Assembly (NCBI GenBank): GCA_036245525.1
Contig: BTPG01000005.1
Location: 174,789,578-174,853,577 of the forward strand
Reading direction: 5' to 3'
DNA from: Semisulcospira habei
Lineage: Eukaryota; Mollusca; Gastropoda; Semisulcospiridae
DNA: 64,000 nucleotides
Shown here: in pieces, positions 44,681-56,386 of the stretch
How the letters are laid out: every line of letters begins with the position of its first letter
Numbering within the stretch: position 1 is the stretch's first letter
Translations under genes and position numbers: made by a program
The notes under the pieces: generated by a model
Databases searched by the model: none
What the model was told of the DNA's origin: nothing
The model's input: only the letters and a program-made list of their open reading frames with translations

Positions 44681-44955
44681 GGAGTAAGTCAGTACAGAAC
44701 CATGGAGTCTATACGAGTTAAGTCCCCTGACAGCGGTTCTTCTGTCGGAGATAACTTACAAGTCTAGGAGAGATTATCTTCGACATTGAGAAAAAGCGCT
44801 ATCAGGGGACGTAACTCTCCGAGAACAAGCGCTTATCTTCAACGCAAAAAGTGCTGTTATGGGCCGCCTGATCGTGTAGGTTCCCTGGCATTGTAGGGGT
44901 CAGCGCACACTGGTTATCTCCCTCGTTTCGCTACCGATGATCAGCGGTAACAAAT

Positions 44956-45010
44956 CGGGAAGGGGGGGGGGGGGGGTAGAGGGGGTGGGGGGTGGGGTGG
45001 GAGGGGGCAA
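44956..45010. repeat. Poly-G and GGGGTGG low-complexity tract
   Basis: G run at 44961-44975 and imperfect GGGTGGG repeats to 45007. Confidence 0.85.
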
Positions 45011-45244
45011 CCAGTGTGGAGAAAGCGCTGACATGCTGCATTCTTTCTTGGCGGTGTATAAGTTGAGGGCCTTCGGTCACGAACCGCTGTGCGGCCGGAG
45101 GGCCGCCAACACTGAGCTGTCCGGAAGTCTCGTTAGAGAATATGCAGAACTTAGATAGGAGGTGGGACAAAGCGGAAACGAACGACATGCTGCTTCAGCC
45201 CATTTAACCACAAGGCTGCATTTCGCAAATTTCAGAGGTGTCAC

Positions 45245-45472
45245 TTAACCCGTATCATACTGAGTCTAAAAGCTTCAAATCTGTACACTGCCATAGTATG
45301 CAAGGTACATTATAGTACTTACAGATAATGATATAGACCAATGGCTTTAGTTCAAGGGTGGTGCCAAAATAGCTTGGCGCCTAGAGGCCCCAAGCTATTC
45401 TGGCACTACCCTTGAACTATTTTAGTCAAAACTTATTTCACACACTGGTGTATTCCGAATGATAAGGGTTAA
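45245..45472. mobile_element. Family B2 element, 228 bp, TTAA at both ends
   Basis: TTAACCCGTATCATACTGAG and CCGAATGATAAGGGTTAA are diverged inverted ends. Hairpin arms contain AGTTCAAGGGTGGTGCCAAA and inverse, loop CTAGAGGC. A reverse-orientation relative with the same flank (GGAATACACCAGTGTGTGAA) is at 51350. Confidence 0.8.
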
Positions 45473-45928
45473 CACTTATGTAGCCTACCAGTTCCAGGAG
45501 ATGGGAAGCCCAGACTGACACTGGGCAGTGGCCAAATGACAACTTCGCAGACCTGAGGGTCTGCTACTCCTAGGACATGATGGAGTCCAGGGCACTGATC
45601 GAGCTGACACCCTCGCTGACAAGGCAGAGGTCACACAGGGGCTACGGATGAGCAGATCAAACTACGTGGTGAGAAACATGAGAAAGCATTTTCAGGAACA
45701 GAGCCAAGGGCACCACACACTGAGCTGATCGCCGCCAGAGCAGAGGTGTAGAGAAAGGCGTTGGGCAGACTTGAAAGGACATGAAATTTATATTCATAGC
45801 AAACCAGACCAATATCGGTACAATATCGAAAGGAACTCGGGGAAGACTTCTGATGGGTGAGGTGGCGCGCGTATGGGCTTTTCCGAGCGCATAGATCCCA
45901 TCTTGACTGGACTGAACGGAACTGGAGA

Positions 45929-46064
45929 TGGAATGACCATGATAATTCAAGGGTAGTGCCAGATTAGCTTGGCGCCTGATGGCGCCAAGCTAATCTGGCA
46001 CTACCCTTGAATTATCATGGTCGATCCATCACCTGCTGTAGGGCGTTGGGGCTAAATGTCTTAA
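45929..46064. mobile_element. Family B element, near-perfect 101-bp hairpin, left end missing
   Basis: Hairpin 45929-46029 around TTGGCGCCTGATGGCGCCAA, then ACCTGCTGTAGGGCG and right end GGGGCTAAATGTCTTAA (46048-46064). Confidence 0.8.
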
Positions 46065-46615
46065 AGCACTTATCGGATAACTTGACTTTTTAACTCCCAA
46101 GACGTGACAATCTAATTTCCGGCAATGGCGGAAGTGTACTTAGTCTTGTCTCCCCCCTCCACTGACATCATCATCAAACTGAGCTGCATGTCGTCATAGG
46201 CTAGATTTTCAGATCTAAAATAACTTCGCCCATAAACGCTACCCCTAAATGGCCAACCGATTTTGAAATAAATTGCCTCGAGGTGTGTGGCAATTTTTTT
46301 TGCGCTGACATCTTTCTGCTCTGTCAAACAGTTGTAGTGTAGAGATAATAAAGAAAACATGAAAAGTAAGAAAGAATCAAAAAGAAAATAGTTTGAAAGA
46401 CTCGTCTTCACAGACCTGTGCACGTGTGCGCGGATACATCAAATAAAACCTCATTATCTGCCAGGGAGTTCAATTTCGGCATACATTTCAATGAAAAGAA
46501 AACATGTTCGTGAGCCTTTCTTGTGAAAGCCATATTCTTTATGTGCGGTGCATGTCATGTCTGCTGCCAGTCTGCACAAATACACACAGGCAAAAATCTT
46601 TAATCAAACCTGGGT

Positions 46616-46672
46616 CGGTCTGCGATTTTGGACCTTACGGCCGAAGGCCGTAAGGTCCAAAATCGCAGACCG
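46616..46672. repeat. Family C palindrome, 57 bp, fully perfect
   Basis: CGGTCTGCGATTTTGGACCT and its exact inverse, with TTACGGCCGAAGGCCGTAA at the centre. Confidence 0.9.
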
Positions 46673-47027
46673 GCACATTGCACAAACGAGAAGTAGGAAG
46701 CCACGACCCAGTTGACACTGTCGTTGTATGTCGCCGCAAAAAAAGTAATCAAAAGCATAAATGTGGACTATAACTTGACAAGGATAAATGCATGCAAACT
46801 TTGAATATCACACTAAGGAAATAAAATTTTAAAAAATACAACGTTCGCCCCCCAAGAGCCAAGAGCTCACTGATCTTACTTTTTAAGAACTGACCGACGA
46901 AGCAGTGCCACATACAAGTCCCGAGAGATGAACTTGATTCGACCTGGAAGAGATGTTAAACTAATCCAGCAATACGGTTGTGATCCATGTCCCATTGGTG
47001 TTGGATGCGAAAGAAAAATTAATGTGT

Positions 47028-47092
47028 CTGCTGGTCTGTGATTTTGGAACTTACGGCTTTCAGCCGTCAGTCCCAAAATCACAGACCGGCAC
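47028..47092. repeat. Family C palindrome
   Basis: TGCTGGTCTGTGATTTTGGA pairs with TCCCAAAATCACAGACCGGC; centre TTACGGCTTTCAGCCGTCA. Confidence 0.8.
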
Positions 47093-47261
47093 GCATGGTA
47101 AAAGTGGCGAGTCAGTCAGTGGTGGTCGGACGGACACACGCGCCAGACGTGGGAGCGGAGACTAAAAAATAACATATTTGTGGTTCGTGGTCTGACAAAT
47201 GGAAAAATCTTGCCGGCTTTGCTTTGAACCCTTTTCATCCTGATACACGTTTGCTTGAAAT

Positions 47262-47365
47262 AGAGTTGACTATGATAGTTCAAGGGTGGTGCCAGAACTG
47301 CTTGGCGCCTGAGGCGCCAAGGTATTCTGGCAACCACCCTTGAACTAAAATGATTGATCTATCCT
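47262..47365. repeat. Family B hairpin without TTAA ends
   Basis: GACTATGATAGTTCAAGGGT with its inverse; centre TTGGCGCCTGAGGCGCCAA. Confidence 0.75.
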
Positions 47366-47502
47366 CTAATCTGTAATGCAGTCTTCATTGGACAATGAAC
47401 AAATTATAAAAAATGCAACCTCAAGATGTTACGGGTTAAAATGTTTTGGCTTCGCCTACATGCATTGAATGCAGAAGGATAGAAAGGTTAGAGTAGGAGT
47501 GG

Positions 47503-47667
47503 GGGGTGGGGGTGGGGGGGGGGGGGGGTAAGGGTGGGGGATGTAGTGGGGTGGGGGATGTAGTGGGGTGGGGGAAGCGCCGGGGAGCCGGGATGGGGAG
47601 TAAAGGGGGGGGGGGGGGTGTGTGTGTGTGTGTTTGCGTGTGTGTATTTGTGTGTGTTTGTGTGTGT

Positions 47668-47704
<37 letters not shown>

Positions 47705-47750
47705 GTGTGTGCGTGTGTGTGTGCGTGTGTGTGTGTGTGTATGTGAAAGT
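47503..47750. repeat. Poly-G, GGGGTGG and GT microsatellite
   Basis: GGTGGGGG repeats and a GGGGATGTAGTGGGGTG duplication, then interrupted (GT)n at 47618-47742. Confidence 0.9.
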
Positions 47751-47930
47751 TGTAAGCCAACTTTTGTCAAAGCCAGCCTTGAAAAACGAACCCCATTTAG
47801 CGCCGCTAACCAGTGTCAATACAGGTAATTCAGTCTTTGATATGCAGCATAACTGAGCAGAATAGCGGAGGGACTGAGTCTGACCTGCCTGTGACTTGGA
47901 ACCGAATTCACTGTCAACACAATCCATCTG

Positions 47931-47970
47931 CAAGAGACCTAGGTCACGCATCATCTATGCCTCTTGCTTA
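47931..47970. repeat. Family A relic, tip lost
   Basis: GCAAGAGACCTAGGTC followed at once by ATCTATGCCTCTTGC; the central 30 bp are gone. A (GT)n tract follows at 48015-48064. Confidence 0.6.
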
Positions 47971-48013
47971 TCGCATTTTAGGATCGATTTCTTCTGCTTA
48001 CCATGATAACCTT

Positions 48014-48044
<31 letters not shown>

Positions 48045-48149
48045 TGTGTGTGTGTGTGTGTGTGTTTCTCAAACGAAGGAGGTTATGAACATACTGAACC
48101 CTCAGATCGCAATTTCCAAAGTTTGGATTTGGATCTGAAGATTGCATTA

Positions 48150-48540
48150 CTGTTTATGACACGGATCAACCATGATAGTTCGAGGGTAGTGTAGGATTTA
48201 GCTTGGCGCCAGAAGGGTGCTGTACCAATGATAACAGAATATATATTGTTTTTGGTTGTCCTCTGAAGACTGCATTATGGTTTAGGAGACAGATCGCCCA
48301 TGATATTCACGTTTGGTGCAGGAATAGCTTGGCGCCTACAGGCGCCAAGCTATTCCTGCACCAAACTTGAGCTATCAGGGGCGATCCATATACTGTTGTA
48401 GTGTATCATGGTTGAATGGATCGAGTCACTGCAAATCAATACGTAGAGGCGCCAAACTATTTGTGCACTACGCTTGAACTGTGGTCTATCCTCCATATAC
48501 TGCTGTAGTGTGTCAGGGCTGAGTGGATCGATTAACAGCA
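48150..48540. repeat. Cluster of three family B copies in direct order
   Basis: Relic at 48165-48225, complete hairpin at 48289-48390 (AGGAATAGCTTGGCGCC and inverse, loop TACA), and a right half at 48445-48540. Units share TGAAGA.TGCATTA upstream and GTAGTGT.TCA.GG.TGA.TGGAT downstream, so a segment was probably duplicated. Confidence 0.7.
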
Positions 48541-48689
48541 AATAAACACGGAGAGGGAAGGGGAACTGAGGCCTTTTTAAACCCCGTCCTCGTCCCGATA
48601 CCTTCAGGTGTCGAAGTGGGGGGAGACCTTAGGCTTGCATATTTTGCTGTGGTATGCTCTGTCTGTCAATCCTAGAATCTGCGTGAGAA

Positions 48690-48691
48690 TG

Positions 48692-48779
<88 letters not shown>

Positions 48780-48830
48780 AAATTATGTTAAAAATTGATA
48801 ATTTGGTGTGTGTGTGTGTGTGCTTCTGTT

Positions 48831-48904
<74 letters not shown>

Positions 48905-49195
48905 TGTTTTTGTGAAACTATGTTAACAATTTCTAATTTGATGTTTGTGTGCGTGTGTGTGTGTGATTGATAATTTAATGTGCGTGAGTGCGTGCGCGCG
49001 CGCGTGTGTGTATGTGTGTGTTTGTGCGCGCGTGCGTGTGTGTGAAACTATGTAAAATTCATAATTTGATGCGTGTATGTGCATGTGTGCGTGTGTATGT
49101 GCGTACGTATGCGCGAGGGTGTATGTGTGCGCGTGTGTGTGTGTTTTGTATGTGTGTGTGTGTGCGTACGCTCGCGCGCGCGAGCGTGTGTGTCT
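48690..49195. repeat. Long CT then GT microsatellite field
   Basis: (CT)n 48690-48775, then several (GT)n and GC-interrupted (GT)n blocks separated by GTGAAACTATGTTAA spacer copies (48778, 48914, 49043), so a unit of GT run plus spacer has itself duplicated. Confidence 0.9.
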
Positions 49196-49380
49196 GAAAC
49201 TGTTTAAAATTTATACTTTGATGTGAGAACTTCATAAGCCCACAGTTACCCACTCGTTCCAACAACAAAAATGTTATATATTGTGCTTTAGCTCTCCGGA
49301 AACTTTACTCCAGTTCATCCTCCTCTCACCCCCACCCTCACCCTCACCCAACCCTCACCCAGGGCCCCCCGTGCCCCCTT

Positions 49381-49382
<2 letters not shown>

Positions 49383-49456
<74 letters not shown>
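49383..49456. repeat. CA microsatellite
   Basis: Uninterrupted (CA)n of about 37 units. Confidence 0.95.
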
Positions 49457-49458
<2 letters not shown>

Positions 49459-49660
49459 CCCGTCTGGCTGTGTCGGAGAGTTCCCATAACGACCCCTTAA
49501 TAAATAGACTCAGAGGACTATTGCATGATTAGAACATCGATACCAGTGGCTGTTATTTCTTCAGCTTTCTTGTTGAGCTGTTCAACATAAAACTTTCAGA
49601 AAGGCAATCATTTGAAAGCGGGGTGTGTGAATACCCCTGGCCGTCGCAATTGTTCACACG

Positions 49661-49866
49661 TTAATCCCTTCACAGCCGAGAAAAACTGAACACGACCCAG
49701 CGGCAAGAGGCATAGATCCTCATGAGACCCCGCGATTGCCTCTTGCTGGCACCAATTCAGTAGTATCCATAATTATGTTCAATAGCTGGCTGGCTGTGGC
49801 TGTCTCGGTGATGAATTAACAAATATTTTAGAACAGAAACTACGAACGCGCATTGCAGGGGTTACA
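49661..49866. mobile_element. Family A element with one hairpin arm deleted
   Basis: TTAATCCCTTCACAGCCGAG left end; GCAAGAGGCATAGATCCTCA arm, then direct jump from CCCGCGATT to GCCTCTTGC; right end GCATTGCAGGGGTTACA. Confidence 0.75.
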
Positions 49867-50048
49867 ATGAACACTTCAACTACAATATTTGATACTGTTG
49901 ATGTTGCCGTGGAAACTTTAGAAACTTTTCAGCGCTGACGTTTGAATACTTATCATAGTTTAGCGTGTTCAATAAATAAATATTATCTGCCGACTGTGCA
50001 GAATCGGTTCAACAATGGAAAGCGGTGGTTGTGCGATGGTGTATGTAT

Positions 50049-50049
<1 letters not shown>

Positions 50050-50104
<55 letters not shown>

Positions 50105-50325
50105 TGCGCGTGTGTGTATGTGAGTGCGCGCGCGCGCGCGTGTGTGTGTGTATGTGAGTTCGCGCGCGTGTGTGTGTGTGTGCATGTGTGTGTGAGTGCG
50201 CGTGTGTGTGTGAATGTGAGTGCGCGTGTGTGTATGTGAGTGTGTGCGTGCTTGCGTGTGTGCGTGCGTGCGTGTGTGTGTGCGTGCTTGCGTGCGTGTG
50301 TGTGCGTGCCCGCGCGCGCGCGCCT
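50050..50325. repeat. TA, GT and GC-interrupted GT microsatellite
   Basis: (TA)n at 50052-50067, then GTGTG/GCGCGC runs to 50322. Open frames rich in His-Thr or Val-Cys are artefacts. Confidence 0.95.
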
Positions 50326-50426
50326 GTGCATCCAGTAATGATCAGCAGTAAAAAGGTCAACATTAGGTCAGCCATAATGGCCTATAATTGTATAAAAGAG
50401 TTCTTTAGAGCGGTACAGGGCTCACC

Positions 50427-50640
50427 TTAACCCTTTTAGCCCCGGGACCCTGCCGCAGGAGATGGACTGATCATGATAATTCAAGGGTAGTGCCAGATGA
50501 GCTTGGCGCCTTCAGGCGCCAAGCTCATCTGGCACTACCCTTGAATTATCATGATCAGTCCATTTCCTACAACTGGTCCATAGTCGCTAGGCAACACCTC
50601 CAAAATTTGAGAAATGGGACCTTGGGGCTAAAAGGGTTAA
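50427..50640. mobile_element. Complete family B element, exactly 214 bp
   Basis: TTAACCCTTTTAGCCCC and GGGGCTAAAAGGGTTAA are perfect inverted ends. Hairpin about 50463-50562 with TGAGCTTGGCGCC and inverse; both arms carry a G where most copies have T (GATGAGC). The long spacer is on the right, so orientation is opposite to 54742-54955. Confidence 0.95.
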
Positions 50641-50971
50641 CCTACACACATAGCGGTGAATACCGTCAAGTGCCGTTCAATCAATCCAAATTTCGCGTAG
50701 GATACGGTCACAATACACTTTTACGCTTCTCATTCGAGAAGTGCCGCATCCAGACTCGCGGCTTTTTCAGTGCCGCGTATTCGAGTACAGGACGTCTCGA
50801 ATATCAATGCCCACTGAAGATACTCGGTCACTGTCGGCGGTAAGATAACATGAATTGTGGGTCGAACACGTATGCCCCTTCCCTCCTTGCATTCTTTTCA
50901 TTATCACCCCCCCCCCCCCCACACACAAACACACACCGCCACCACCCGACTACACGCACACATGTAGCCTG

Positions 50972-51177
<206 letters not shown>

Positions 51178-51227
51178 ACCACTTTGCATCTATGTTCTTT
51201 GAGCGGATAGGGTTCTGTGGCGTTGAA

Positions 51228-51353
51228 TTAACCCGTACCATGATAATTTTAATGGTAGTGCCAGATTAGTTTGTACCAAGGTAATCGGCAGACACTACCC
51301 TTGAATTATCACGGTCGAACCATCTCCTCCAACTGCTGCATAATCGTTAACCC
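51228..51353. mobile_element. Family B relic, TTAA at both ends
   Basis: TTAACCCGTACCATGATAAT left end; arms AGTGCCAGATTAG and ACACTACCCTTGAATTATCA with a reduced centre; ends ATAATCGTTAA. Its right TTAA is also the left TTAA of the next element. Confidence 0.7.
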
Positions 51354-51495
51354 TTTTCATTCGGAATACACCAGTGTGTGAAATAAGTCTGACTAAATTA
51401 GTTCAAGGGTAGTGCCAGAATAACTTGGCGCCTAGAGGCACCAAGCTATTATGGCACTACCCTTGAACTAAAGCCATTGGTCTATATCCTTATAT
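51350..51495. mobile_element. Family B2 element, abutting the previous one
   Basis: TTAACCCTTTTCATTCGGAA left end, hairpin with AGTTCAAGGGTAGTGCCAGA and inverse; truncated on the right at a poly-C run (51500-51510). Reverse orientation to 45245-45472. Confidence 0.75.
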
Positions 51496-51497
51496 GC

Positions 51498-51721
51498 AAC
51501 CCCCCCCCCCCACCCCCCCACACTTTGGTACCGGTTTCAGGCCACTTTACAAATTTCAAATACAAGCGATCAAAAATCTCTGCAACTTCAGTAGCTGAAC
51601 TGGCCCTTCGTCCGTCTTGTACTGTGTTTGTCTTAAATGGCGTAAATCCGTGGCTGTTACGTGAGTGTGCATGTTGGGTTTCAGTTCGCGGCGCTTTTAG
51701 TTGATTTGCCCCCCCCCCCCC

Positions 51722-51753
<32 letters not shown>

Positions 51754-51800
51754 GAAAAAGCGCCTATATAATAACGGTATTATTATTATTATTAAGTACC
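51498..51800 (-). repeat. SINE-like repeat, family K (copy 3)
   Basis: Reverse complement of the 9985-10295 copy: CACTTTGGTACCGGTTTCAG, ATACAAGCGATCAAAAATCT, CTTAAATGGCGTAAATCCG, AAGCGCCTATATAATAACGG and a final (ATT)n. A poly-C and poly-A tract (51709-51747) sits inside. Confidence 0.6.
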
Positions 51801-52163
51801 ATAATGTAGCTTGCATATGGCAGTGTACAAATTTGAAGCTTTTAGGCCTCAGTATGACATGGTTTAAGTGTCACCTCCACAATTTGGAACTTCAGCCTCG
51901 GGGCTCACTGGGTTAACAAGGCGGATTTCAAAGACACAGTGAAAGGGGTCAAATCCCGAACTGTCACCTTTTGGGGGAGTGTCAGATGCGAGTTCCCACC
52001 GCTTGACATGACAATGGCAGTCCTCTCTGCGCACCACTAGGCGGAAAAAAAGATTTGCCAACGACCAAGGCAACGATGAAAGAGAAGCTCATAAAACCAC
52101 CGCTCATTGACGGTACGAACTTGTGACAGGGTTGATGCCATTCAGCGATAGAACTATTCAGCC

Positions 52164-52340
52164 ATTTAGCCCCGAAGCACTACAGCAGGAGATGGATCGA
52201 TAATTCAAGGGTAGTGCCTGATTAGCTAATCAGGCACTACCCTTGAATAAGTATCACGGTCGAGCCATCCCCTGCAGCTGGCGCGCAGTCGTTAGCTGAC
52301 AACTCCGAACTTGGGTAAAAAAATGCAGCCGTGGGTTAAA
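52164..52340. mobile_element. Family B element with shortened, loop-less palindrome
   Basis: CCATTTAGCCCCGAAGC left end and CAGCCGTGGGTTAA right end. The centre CCTGATTAGCTAATCAGG has no loop; the TTGGCGCC tip is deleted on both sides equally. Confidence 0.75.
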
Positions 52341-52741
52341 TCGGATAAGCAGTTGCTTTTGAGAGCAAGTTCACGCAGAAACGAGGAAAATCGGCGCCGA
52401 GCCTGAAAGCGACGAAAACTATGCATCTTTAATGCTTATAGTTATAGTCTCAGTGTCGGTCCTGTCAATGCGAAAGATAAGATAATAAGTCAGTTTTTGG
52501 ATGTCAGTGAAAAGCGAGATTTCATTTGAATGCAATTTAGTAAGTAGTCTATCCCGCCGTGGTCGTCAATCATGATGACTTGAAAAGAAAGAAAGAAGAA
52601 AAGTGCACATTGTACAGGTGGTTACCGACACTGTCTACAGTAACAGTACGGTTGATTGTCTATTTCTGAAATCTTTGTTACGCTCAACGTCAAACAGCCA
52701 TCCCAAAAATCATGGACACGAGTACACACAGTGGTCGGTCA

Positions 52742-52812
52742 GCAAGAGGCATAGATCCTCTTGAGCCCGGCCCCCGCAGTCGCGGGGGCTCATGAGGATC
52801 TATGCCTCTTGC
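52742..52812. repeat. Family A palindrome with a 5-bp insertion in one arm
   Basis: GCAAGAGGCATAGATCCTCT and inverse; GGCCC is duplicated in the left arm only. Confidence 0.85.
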
Positions 52813-53073
52813 GGTTGGACTGTTGTCAACTGTCTCGTGGGGGGGATCCCTCCCCCCCCCCCTGAAGGGGGATAAAACACACACTTATCTGAGGCGGACG
52901 CTAAACGGCCGACGGGACTAATTCACTCGAGGCAGGCTAGAACCACTACTTGGCACAGTATTGCCACTACTATGCACGAGAACAAAGACTTGGTATAAGA
53001 ATACTTAGCCCAAAGGAACTGCAGAAGATTTGCTTTCACGTGTGACAGCTTTGACAGTTAGCTCGTCTTTGCC

Positions 53074-53077
<4 letters not shown>

Positions 53078-53161
<84 letters not shown>
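53078..53161. repeat. GA microsatellite
   Basis: Uninterrupted (GA)n of about 42 units. Confidence 0.95.
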
Positions 53162-53166
<5 letters not shown>

Positions 53167-53277
53167 CGGTCCACATATTACGGCTATGATCGTCGGGGCG
53201 AAAACTTTCGTAGGTATCGTAGTTCTGCAGTAAATTGTCATTGTCGGTGAGCTATATTCGTTTTAACGATCAGGGGA

Positions 53278-53395
53278 CGGGTTGACTGTGATAGTTCAAG
53301 GGCAGTGCCGGATTAGCTTGGCGCCTTTCAGGCGTGAAGCCAATCCGGCACTGTCCTTAATCCTTAATTAAATATCGCGGTCGAGTGACAGGTTT
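53278..53395. repeat. Family B hairpin, decayed right arm
   Basis: GACTGTGATAGTTCAAGGGC and CCGGCACTGTCCTTAATCC; the right arm has an insertion. Confidence 0.7.
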
Positions 53396-53738
53396 GGAAT
53401 CTGTTTCTATAGCTATAAGCCATTCAGAGCTTCAGTTCATATATATATATATATGTACGTTTAACGTTTTAATCGCTAGGTTTGGAGGGAATATTTACAA
53501 CAGACACGTGAAATGACACGTTGGCACTGACTAATAGACAGACTGATCGAATCACAAGCAGACAGACAGACAGGGAAGAAAGACCTTCTAGTGTAACTTA
53601 AAAAAAACCAAAAAAAAAAACCCACGTCGCTTTTGGGTTATTGATGAATATACGAGGGGCTGAAGGCTCACAACACTATGTCAATGTCGTCATTCTCTTG
53701 AAATGGCCTCTGCCTCTCTGTCTCTGTCTGTCTGTTTT

Positions 53739-54148
<410 letters not shown>

Positions 54149-54202
54149 ACAATACTCTCACTTTGAAGGAAAAAAAAACCCTCGCATCTCATGTCATCGA
54201 TT

Positions 54203-54416
54203 TAACACACTACGTTCTAAGGCTGGCAATTCCAAGCTGTCCTCTGAAGACTACAGTTTCATAGACAAATCGACCATGGTAGTTCAAGGGTGGTGCCAGA
54301 ACAGCTTGGCTCCTTAAGGCGCCAAGCTGTTCTGGAACCACCATTGAACTAATGTATCATAGTCGGTCGGTCTCTTCGCGTGTACATAGCGTGTGACGGC
54401 TGAATGATCTGATAAA
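54203..54416. mobile_element. Family B element, decayed ends
   Basis: TTAACACACTACGTTCTAAG left end; hairpin 54270-54365 with GTTCAAGGGTGGTGCCAGAA and inverse; right part GTGTGACGGCTGAATGATCT. The span is 214 bp if ended at GATAAA. Confidence 0.7.
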
Positions 54417-54434
54417 TATAAGTGTGTCCCCTAC

Positions 54435-54646
54435 CTGACTGACAGGCGAAATCCGTAGTCTTCACCCTCGTATGGCTCCTGTAGATCGGGGTAGCCAGGT
54501 ATGAAAGTCGACTGCCGACTGCCGACAGAGTGAAAGTGGAGGCTCTCCGTTTTCACCTGCCCCAGGGGGCGGGGCTTGGCCGAGGGGGTGTGTCCCCCCG
54601 TGCGTGCGCTCAGATCCCCCATTTTGCTGTGTTGTGGATGTTGTCG

Positions 54647-54692
<46 letters not shown>

Positions 54693-54729
54693 AGACGAAG
54701 CAGAGGCGAAGAGGTGATACTGCCGTTCA
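54435..54729 (-). CDS. Unrecognised gene, third-from-last coding exon (295 nt)
   Basis: Acceptor ATTTTATTCACAG precedes TGAACGGC at 54729; donor CTGTCAGTCAG|GTAGGG ends it at 54435. The frame begins at codon position 2 and ends after two bases of an arginine codon completed at 33363. It encodes about 98 residues: NGSITSSPLLRLHHHHQQ and a Gln run, then MGDLSARTGGHTPSAKPRP, LHFHSVGSRQSTFIPGYPD and LQEPYEGEDYGFRLSV. The His/Gln character continues in the next exon, which supports one protein. The stretch STFIPGYPDLQEPYEGEDYG looks the most conserved-like. Upstream exons are expected beyond 54.8 kb but I cannot identify them. Family unknown. Confidence 0.85.
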
Positions 54730-54741
54730 CTGTGAATAAAA

Positions 54742-54955
54742 TTAACTCATTCAGCCCGACGGCCGTATTTCCCAAATTTTGGAGGCGTCATCTAATGACT
54801 ATGCATAAGTTGCAGGAGATGGATCGACCATGATAATTCAAGGGCAGTGCCAGATTACCTTGGCGCCGACAGGCGCCAAGATAGTCTGGCACTACCCTTG
54901 AATTATCATGGTCGATCCATCTCCTGCTGTAGTGCGACAGGACTGAATGTGTTAA
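54742..54955. mobile_element. Complete family B element, exactly 214 bp, next to a splice acceptor
   Basis: TTAACTCATTCAGCCCGA and GGACTGAATGTGTTAA are inverted ends. Hairpin arms AGTGCCAGATTACCTTGGCG and inverse. Its TTAA lies 12 bp from the acceptor-exon junction at 54729, so in the pre-mRNA it supplies the sequence just upstream of the pyrimidine tract. Confidence 0.95.
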
Positions 54956-55010
54956 ATATAGGGAGAATAATAAACAAATCAGAATTTTATCTCTCTAAAC
55001 AACATTATAA

Positions 55011-55122
55011 GTTATTGGTAGCAGGGGTTTGCCGAAGGCCGAAGGCCTGAGGGGTACAATGGTTCCTTTGACCTCCCTCAGTCCTACAAAGGTCCGTGCA
55101 GCAAGCCCCTGCTACCAATAAC
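55011..55122. mobile_element. Short TIR element, family G, 112 bp
   Basis: GTTATTGGTAGCAGGGGTTT and its inverse (AAGCCCCTGCTACCAATAAC) end it; the centre has GCCGAAGGCCGAAGGCC. No relative in the window. Confidence 0.7.
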
Positions 55123-56000
55123 GTATTTGTTTTCATTCCTCCACAATTTTCGTAAAAGAAATCAAGAAGAACTCTTCCGGCCTGGATCACGCCAGACATG
55201 ACTGACGTCAAAGGAATTTATACCGATTGGCATGATGTAATTTAAAATATTTCATGACGTTGCCATCTCCAGTAGTGTGCTTGTTGTTTTGAACAACACT
55301 AAGTAACTTTTTACTTTAGAACGTTCCGGAACAAAACTCACATCCAAGATGCGTCACAAAGAGGGCTACAAGAAGTCCGCCATTTTTCGCTACAAGGGTT
55401 TTTGTATCACGGTCACATGGTACGGTTTGCGCTAAAGAGTCTGGTCGTGTGACGTAGGGATGAAAACAAAATCTTTTCCAGCATGTTTATGCAGGTAAAC
55501 ATATATACAGTTGGAGTACATATTTGTAACAGTGATCAACGATACAAGTAAGGACTAATACATTTGTTTTATTAGAAAGAATGCTATCACGCGAGACATA
55601 AAATTTATACATTGATTGAATCCCCCCCCCCCCCGCCCCACCCCCCGCCCCAAAAGTAAACATTTTATCAAGGTAGACCATATAATTGTTTCCAGCATGT
55701 TTATGCAGGTACAAATGTATACATTTAGAGTACATAACATTTGTAACTGGGTTCACTATACAAAAAAGCTAGTCAGTCAGTTATTTGGGTTTATCGCCAA
55801 GCAGGCGACTACAACCATCTCTACGGCGGTATGCAAAAAAGGAGGACCCCACAAAACTTGTTTTATTAGAACATTTGAACACAATACAACCCTCTCCTCT
55901 CTAGGAAAACGCTAGGGTTGTGTACGATAAATTATCATTTTAAAAAAATGGAGTAAAATTGAAAGATGGACGAATAATGAGTGTCCCATTACGCAAAGGC

Positions 56001-56074
56001 CATTAGGCCGAAGTCAGCCGCAGTGGGCCCGCGCACGACTGTGCGCGGGCCCACTGCGGCTGACATCGGCTCAT
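56001..56074. repeat. Family D palindrome, near perfect
   Basis: GTCAGCCGCAGTGGGCCCGC and exact inverse; outer bases TAGGCCGAA and CATCGGCTCA. Confidence 0.8.
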
Positions 56075-56228
56075 AATTCATTTTTTGGAAATTGAAAATT
56101 CTGCATTGAACAGTAAGAGTATCACCATGTCAACCAAAGAACAAACACAGTAGGTGAGAGAGTACAGTGTCAGAAAACACAAAACTAACCCTTGCTAAGC
56201 CCCTCCCATTCAAGGTTCGGGTGTGGGG

Positions 56229-56300
56229 GATATTACGTGTGCTGCTCTGTGATTTTGAACGTAACGGCTCTTGGCCGAAGACTCAAACTCACAGATAAGC
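56229..56300. repeat. Family C palindrome, decayed
   Basis: GTGCTGCTCTGTGATTTTGA with CTCAAACTCACAGATAAGCC. Confidence 0.55.
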
Positions 56301-56386
56301 CGTAATGTGCAAAATGACAGATGAGCCCACATGTCATAATATACAATACAGGATTGAATCAGTCTTTTGTGCGCATGCCATCTACT

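Noticed and set aside
46112..46423. Minus-strand frame of 103 residues with a hydrophobic stretch
   Set aside because: There is no family resemblance, composition is typical of AT-rich noise, and it lies within a large intron.
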